Shown here: positions 15,988 to 18,668 of the stretch, piece after piece
Position numbering within the stretch: position 1 is the first letter of the stretch
Layout: each line of letters opens with the position of its first letter
Origin: Bacillota bacterium
GTDB taxonomy: Bacteria > Bacillota > Clostridia > Tissierellales > Peptoniphilaceae
Reading direction: 5' to 3'
DNA: 18,668 nt
Assembly (NCBI GenBank): GCA_023443025.1
Contig: JAEZWM010000071.1
Location: 1 to 18,668, forward strand
Position numbers and translations under genes: made by a program
The notes under the pieces: generated by a model
What the model was told of the DNA's origin: nothing
Database searches by the model: none
Seen by the model: the letters and a program-made list of their open reading frames with translations, nothing else

Positions 15988-16193
15988 TATTTTTATAAAG
16001 AAAATAGTGCTAGCAAAGAAACCAAAATTTCTTCACCAACATTATAAATTATACACACTTTATTGCTACTTGACCCTTTAAGTATTTAAATAGTAGATAT
16101 TAATAAATATTACATATTATACTTCTCAAAATACAGTTAGATATATCTTTTTATGGACTTCACATGTAAATTCAGTTGATTATATATTGTAAT

Positions 16194-16222
16194 TTGACAA
16201 AATATGGATGCTTTGCTATTAT
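16194..16222 (+). promoter_or_regulatory. SigA-type promoter for the small membrane protein
   Basis: Consensus -35 TTGACA (16194-16199), 17-bp spacer, -10 TATTAT (16217-16222). It gives a leader of about 110 nt. A second TTGACA at 16242-16247 lacks a good -10 at the right distance. Confidence 0.65.
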
Positions 16223-16338
16223 AAATAATATAGATTTAATTTTGACATGGAACAATAGAAATTGAATAAGGAGGAGATTATATAATATACAAAGATTCAA
16301 GCAGACAATATGCTAGTTTAACATTTTAGGAGGTCAAT

Positions 16339-16584
16339 ATGTCAATTAATGTTTTTGGTTATAGTGCATTTGCGTTATTTGGGTTAATGGCATTAGTTTA
16401 TCTTTTTATTGGTTATAGACTCTTTATTAAAAAAAGAAATAAGAGTAATTCCGTATTGGAAATAATTATTAAATCCATATACGTAATGTTTTTAGTATTT
16501 GCTATTTATTACATTATAAAAACTGAAGGCTTAATAATCATGCTCATTGCACAGGCTATTTTCCAAGCACTGGGTATTATGTAA
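16339..16584 (+). CDS. Small hydrophobic membrane protein, unknown function
   Basis: An 81-aa protein with AGGAGG 7 nt before the ATG. I do not recognise a family. It shows three hydrophobic stretches: about 8-29 (F-A-L-F-G-L-M-A-L-V-Y-L-F-I-G), then a basic loop F-I-K-K-R-N-K-S (about 30-37), about 42-61 (I-I-I-K-S-I-Y-V-M-F-L-V-F-A-I-Y-Y-I-I), and about 64-80 (I-I-M-L-I-A-Q-A-I-F-Q). The positive loop suggests the N-terminus outside and the loop inside. It stands alone between the ISL3 element and IS debris, with its own good promoter, so it may be cargo or a surviving accessory gene. A toxin-type or holin-like role cannot be excluded but has no direct support. Confidence 0.65.
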   Translation: MSINVFGYSAFALFGLMALVYLFIGYRLFIKKRNKSNSVLEIIIKSIYVMFLVFAIYYIIKTEGLIIMLIAQAIFQALGIM

Positions 16585-16716
16585 AATAAAAAAGTAAAAT
16601 GGGTTATTAATTCAACTTTTATATAAAACAAGGTAAATTTATCGAAAGTAAATTTAGAAACTTTAAAGTTAGTGGAATAGTTCAGATACTGTAGTTTAAT
16701 GATGAAATAATTTTAT

Positions 16717-16780
16717 CTATGTTGTACTCAAATAATCATTACAAACTATTTATGGTTAGGCTGCATCAGCTGCTTAACAG
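16717..16780 (-). mobile_element. Fragment of a related ISL3 end
   Basis: The stretch TGTTG...AATAATCA...CAAACTATT...GT(T)AGGC-GC...AGCTGC (16720-16772) lines up with the left end of the intact ISL3 element at 14574-14627 in the same order, with scattered changes and a 3-base insertion. No transposase coding remains beside it, so it appears to be the leftover tip of a diverged copy. Confidence 0.5.
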
Positions 16781-16789
16781 ACTTTTGAT

Positions 16790-16827
16790 AAAGGTAGCTG
16801 TTTTTTAGAACGGAGTTGCCTTTTTTT
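16790..16827 (+). terminator. Terminator-like hairpin downstream of the small membrane protein
   Basis: AAAGGTAGC (16790-16798) pairs with GTTGCCTTT (16815-16823), 9 bp with two G-U pairs, large loop, then a T run to 16827. It would end transcription coming from the small membrane protein gene. Confidence 0.5.
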
Positions 16828-16829
16828 AT

Positions 16830-17220
16830 TTGTCGGGTATATTTTATGCTTGGGTGAAATTCCAGAGAAACCTAGTTATAGGAGAACCTGATAGCGGATT
16901 GCAAGTTTTATATGGTGATATATGGGAAAGAGGAAGAAATAACGAATCGTGGCTTGATTGACAGTGACACAATATAAGTCGTAAACGGTCGGTACATTAG
17001 CTAAAGATAATAAAGAACCAGAAGACAACAGTAAACCTATGGAGTTAACTCTGCAATTAAATAATGAAAGTATTATAACTTATCCGAGGAGTTCTCATAG
17101 TCGTTTTAGTAGTAATAATGAATTGTGAGATGTTAGCAGAGGTAATATTAGGCGGAAATACTGAATATTAGATAACTTTAATTGGTAAGTATCATTCATT
17201 ATGCTCGTTACAAGAAAAAC
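16830..17220 (+). other. Unassigned intergenic stretch with eroded coding appearance
   Basis: No intact gene is found. Two short open stretches read like protein: 16848-16961 (F-Y-A-W-V-K-F-Q-R-N-L-V-I-G..., ending in TGA) and about 16990-17129 (T-V-G-T-L-A-K-D-N-K-E-P-E-D..., ending in TGA). Neither has a convincing start or ribosome site and I recognise no family. They may be debris of accessory genes or chance. Confidence 0.3.
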
Positions 17221-17240
17221 ACAAAGGGGTGAAGAATAAG

Positions 17241-17447
17241 ATGTATGAGTATGATTTTGTAGATGTATTAATTCAAGGACATTTTGGAAGTAAACGAACT
17301 GCGGCATTTGATCGAGCTGTTGAAATAATTAAAGAGCGATCTGTAGAAGGCTGGGAATTACAACAAATTATTGCAATCCCAAATGAAAAGATGGGAGTTT
17401 TTTCAATACAAAAGTATGTTGTTATCCTTAAAAAGAAAATAGATTAA
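17241..17447 (+). CDS. DUF4177-like small protein
   Basis: A 68-aa protein beginning M-Y-E-Y-D-F-V-D-V, with a central I-K-E-R-S-V-E-G-W-E-L-Q-Q-I and a final strand K-Y-V-V-I-L-K-K-K. The 'MYEYxxV ... EGWEL ... VILxK' layout is that of DUF4177 proteins, a family of small alpha/beta proteins of unknown role. ATG 17241 is preferred over an in-frame GTG at 17229 because AAAGGGGTGA (17223-17232) then sits as a ribosome site upstream. It lies directly before an IS1182 transposase remnant, so it may belong to imported accessory DNA. Confidence 0.65.
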   Translation: MYEYDFVDVLIQGHFGSKRTAAFDRAVEIIKERSVEGWELQQIIAIPNEKMGVFSIQKYVVILKKKID

Positions 17448-17461
17448 GTTGAAGTTAAATA

Positions 17462-18173
17462 TTCCTAAATAAAGGTAGACTAAGCATAGATCCTGTAATT
17501 CTATTTAAACTAGTATTCATCCAATACCTTTTTGAGGATAAAGAGTATGCGGGAAAGCATTAAACAAATTGAAGTAAATGTAGTTTATCGATGGTTTTTA
17601 GTTAGATTTTTATGATAAAGGCCATTTTTAAAACTTTTAGTCAAAATTACCTAAGGTGATTCAATGGAAATCATTTTTTTGTTTTATGAAGAAAAATTAA
17701 AAAAGTTTGCAGTGAAAAAATGGCAATGAAAACAGGAGATAAAATCTCTGCAATAGCAAAAGAATTAATAGATAATGAAATACAGCAGTTATTTCTTTAT
17801 GCATGACAGAAAACTAAACTTGATGTAAAAGATTCATATTACAAAAGAGGCTATGTTTACAATGAGTTTTGAAATAAATACATTTGTTCTGAAATAAAAT
17901 ACTTAAAATATAGCACACCAAATAGATAAGGCTATGAACTTTACAAAAGTCATGGAAATTGTGTAGTGAATTCCCTAATTTTCATGGATATAGCATAACA
18001 AAAAACATCAGAAAAAATAAAAAGACATTATGGAAAGATAATAAAAATAATGTGAAGAGTATTATTGTTTTAGATATACGAACATGAAGGGAAAGGCTAA
18101 GATGGAAATTAAAGGAGCCCTAACCTTTTTGTGTCTAAATATGATAAAAACTAGCAATATTAAAAACAAATAA
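17462..18173 (+). pseudogene. IS1182-family transposase, internally deleted and stop-riddled
   Basis: By-eye translation gives characteristic IS1182-family segments in order. 17462-17600: L-N-K-G-R-L-S-I-D-P-V-I-L-F-K-L-V-F-I-Q-Y-L-F, frameshift, M-R-E-S-I-K-Q-I-E-V-N-V-V-Y-R-W-F-L. About 17608-17665: L-D-F-Y-D-K, frameshift, K-T-F-S-Q-N-Y-L-R. About 17740-17940: I-A-K-E-L-I-D-N-E-I-Q-Q-L-F-L-Y, Y-V-Y-N-E-F, K-Y-S-T-P-N-R, G-Y-E-L-Y-K-S. 18093-18173: K-A-K-M-E-I-K-G-A-L-T-F-L-C-L-N-M-I-K, then TAA. At least six stops and several frameshifts interrupt it. Family members are about 450-500 aa; roughly half of the centre, including most of the catalytic core, is missing near 17700. It cannot make an active enzyme. 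Confidence 0.85.
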
Positions 18174-18244
18174 AGCTAGAAAAACACTAAATAATCCATT
18201 GAAAAAAGTAAATTTATTGATTTTGTTTTAAAAATCCTAAAAAA

Positions 18245-18276
18245 GAAGACAAACTCCAGAAATTGAGTTTGTCTTC
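18245..18276 (-). terminator. Perfect hairpin at the end of the IS1182 remnant
   Basis: 12-bp perfect stem GAAGACAAACTC (18245-18256) / GAGTTTGTCTTC (18265-18276), loop CAGAAATT. On the minus strand it is followed by TTTTTT, so it would stop transcription coming from the right; on the + strand there is no T run. The adjoining GTCTTCAGTCTG resembles the tail I recall from IS1182-type elements, suggesting that it is the IS 3' end. Confidence 0.65.
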
Positions 18277-18280
18277 AGTC

Positions 18281-18403
18281 TGATACGCAGCATTAGCTGC
18301 CTAATTTTTTAGTTTAAGGAAGTTTCTTAGATATTTTCGTTATCTTGAAGATTATTATTCTATTTCTAAAAAACTATGAAGTGTAATAGTAAGTATAACT
18401 AAG
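18281..18403 (-). pseudogene. C-terminal fragment of a second ISL3 transposase
   Basis: On the minus strand the frame reads Y-Y-T-S-stop-F-F-R-N-R-I-I-I-F-K-I-T-K-I-S-K-K-L, which parallels the C-terminus of the intact transposase (G-Y-R-S-Y-F-H-F-R-N-R-I-L-I-C-K...V-V-S-I-K-K). It is followed by the same kind of end hairpin, GCAGC-ATTA-GCTGC (18287-18300). Only the last 30 or so codons remain, with a stop and a likely small deletion. Confidence 0.6.
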
Positions 18404-18404
18404 C

Positions 18405-18448
18405 AAAAATAACGCCGTTAAGAAGATTTGATTTCTCAACGGCATTAT
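18405..18448 (-). terminator. Terminator of the Cys_rich_small gene
   Basis: On the minus strand AATGCCGTTGAGAA pairs with TTCTTAACGGCGTT (two mismatches, loop ATCAAATC) and runs into ATTTTTG. It begins about 18 nt after the stop codon at 18466-18468. Confidence 0.75.
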
Positions 18449-18465
18449 AGTTTATATAATTTCTT

Positions 18466-18668
18466 TTATTTCTCGTCCTTTTTCTTTTCTATTTCCATAT
18501 CTACTGCTTTTTCAAAGATTTCTTTTCTAAGTATATTGTTTATATGCTCATATCCGGAAGGTCTATGAGGCACTAGACAACCTGAGCAATCTTTAAAGCC
18601 GAAGTTCCACTTTGGATTGCCTTTACAGTCCTCGATTAAAAATAGTGGGCAATAGCAGAATAGACAGT
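18466..18668 (-). CDS. Cys_rich_small-domain protein (5' partial)
   Basis: The frame is open to the window edge, so the start is missing; 66 residues are seen before TAA. The sequence begins C-L-F-C-Y-C-P-L-F and continues E-D-C-K-G-N-P-K-W, K-D-C-S-G-C-L-V-P-H-R-P-S-G-Y-E-H-I, which matches the cysteine-rich small domain (PF04071-type) whose members end in 'DCS-x-C-x-x-P-H'. These are putative metal-binding proteins of about 90 aa, often associated with cobalamin or other metal-related genes, with no proven function. The charged C-terminal tail (K-A-V-D-M-E-I-E-K-K-K-D-E-K) is rich in lysine and glutamate. Confidence 0.8.
   Translation of the reverse strand, partial: CLFCYCPLFLIEDCKGNPKWNFGFKDCSGCLVPHRPSGYEHINNILRKEIFEKAVDMEIEKKKDEK

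Larger units (their letters stand above)
14557..16058 (-). mobile_element. ISL3-family insertion sequence (about 1.5 kb)
   Basis: The left end begins GGTTCTCTGTCAAATAG at 14557, the form typical of ISL3-family inverted repeats, and continues ATAGTGTTGGTAAATAAAAT (14570-14589). The reverse complement of the other side gives ATAATGTTGGTGAAGAAATT (16026-16045), matching at 16 of 20 positions. By symmetry the right tip is about 16058, but the outermost 13 bases match poorly, so this boundary is uncertain by some tens of bases. The expected 8-bp target duplication is not seen (aatataat versus tttattgc). One full-length transposase gene lies inside. Confidence 0.75.

Noticed and set aside
16242..16286. 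Second promoter TTGACA (16242) with TATAAT (16281)
   Set aside because: The spacing is 33 bp, far too long; the pair at 16194/16217 with 17 bp is preferred.
16585..16716. Inverted repeat TAAATTTA...TAAATTTA downstream of the small membrane protein
   Set aside because: The 8-mer is A/T-only and self-complementary, expected by chance in such AT-rich DNA, and no T run or context supports a function.
17095..17307. 70-codon minus-strand frame opposite the DUF4177-like gene
   Set aside because: It overlaps the better-supported + strand gene, lacks a ribosome site and shows no family features.
17462..18173. TGA codons of the IS1182 remnant as selenocysteine
   Set aside because: TAA and TAG stops and frameshifts also interrupt the frame, and the TGAs replace ordinary transposase residues, so this is decay.
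1..18668. CRISPR array, tRNA or rRNA genes
   Set aside because: No regularly spaced direct repeats and no tRNA- or rRNA-like conserved blocks were seen on either strand.

Overview
The window is low-GC, AT-rich DNA from an anaerobic, amino-acid-fermenting Firmicute. Clostridia/Tissierellia-type is the best guess; the genus cannot be told from this sequence. The evidence is a complete glycine reductase cluster with two in-frame UGA (selenocysteine) codons, CWB2 and BspA-type surface-protein repeats, VanW-family lipoproteins, strong AGGAGG ribosome sites and TTGACA/TATAAT-type promoters.

Positions 1-1916 hold the 3' part of a surface protein (BspA-like leucine-rich repeats, a FIVAR-like helical domain, a proline-rich linker and three CWB2 wall-anchoring repeats) followed by a long hairpin terminator. 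Positions 2064-4514 look like one transcription unit: an extended -10 promoter, a DUF503/YlxP-like protein, endonuclease III (nth) and a VanW-family lipoprotein, closed by a terminator. Positions 4524-7281 form a second unit: a promoter, a paralogous VanW lipoprotein, a Cof-type HAD phosphatase and the SPOUT tRNA methyltransferase TrmL, with very short spacing or overlap.

Positions 7367-14638 are the glycine reductase region. A consensus promoter with 17-bp spacing is followed by an approximately 190-nt leader containing a nested helical array (P1/P2/P3), a possible pseudoknot and an AT-rich terminator-like hairpin. This is a candidate cis-regulatory RNA that I cannot assign to a known class. 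Then come trxB, grdE (pyruvoyl proprotein, Cys242), grdA (Sec45), grdB (Sec350 with a clear SECIS hairpin), a strong intergenic hairpin, grdC and grdD. Together they carry electrons from NADPH through thioredoxin reductase to selenoprotein A, and reduce glycine to acetyl phosphate plus ammonia. No trxA or grdX is present here, although they accompany grd genes in the classical clusters.

From 14557 to the end the window is a mobile-element scrapyard. An intact ISL3-family insertion sequence begins 7 nt after the grdD stop, and its own end hairpin now appears to serve as the operon terminator. Beyond it lie a small membrane protein with its own promoter, a fragment of a related ISL3 end, eroded unassigned sequence, a DUF4177-like small protein, an internally deleted and stop-riddled IS1182-family transposase, and a second ISL3 fragment encoding the transposase C-terminus. 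The right edge carries the 3' end of a Cys_rich_small-domain gene on the minus strand with its terminator.
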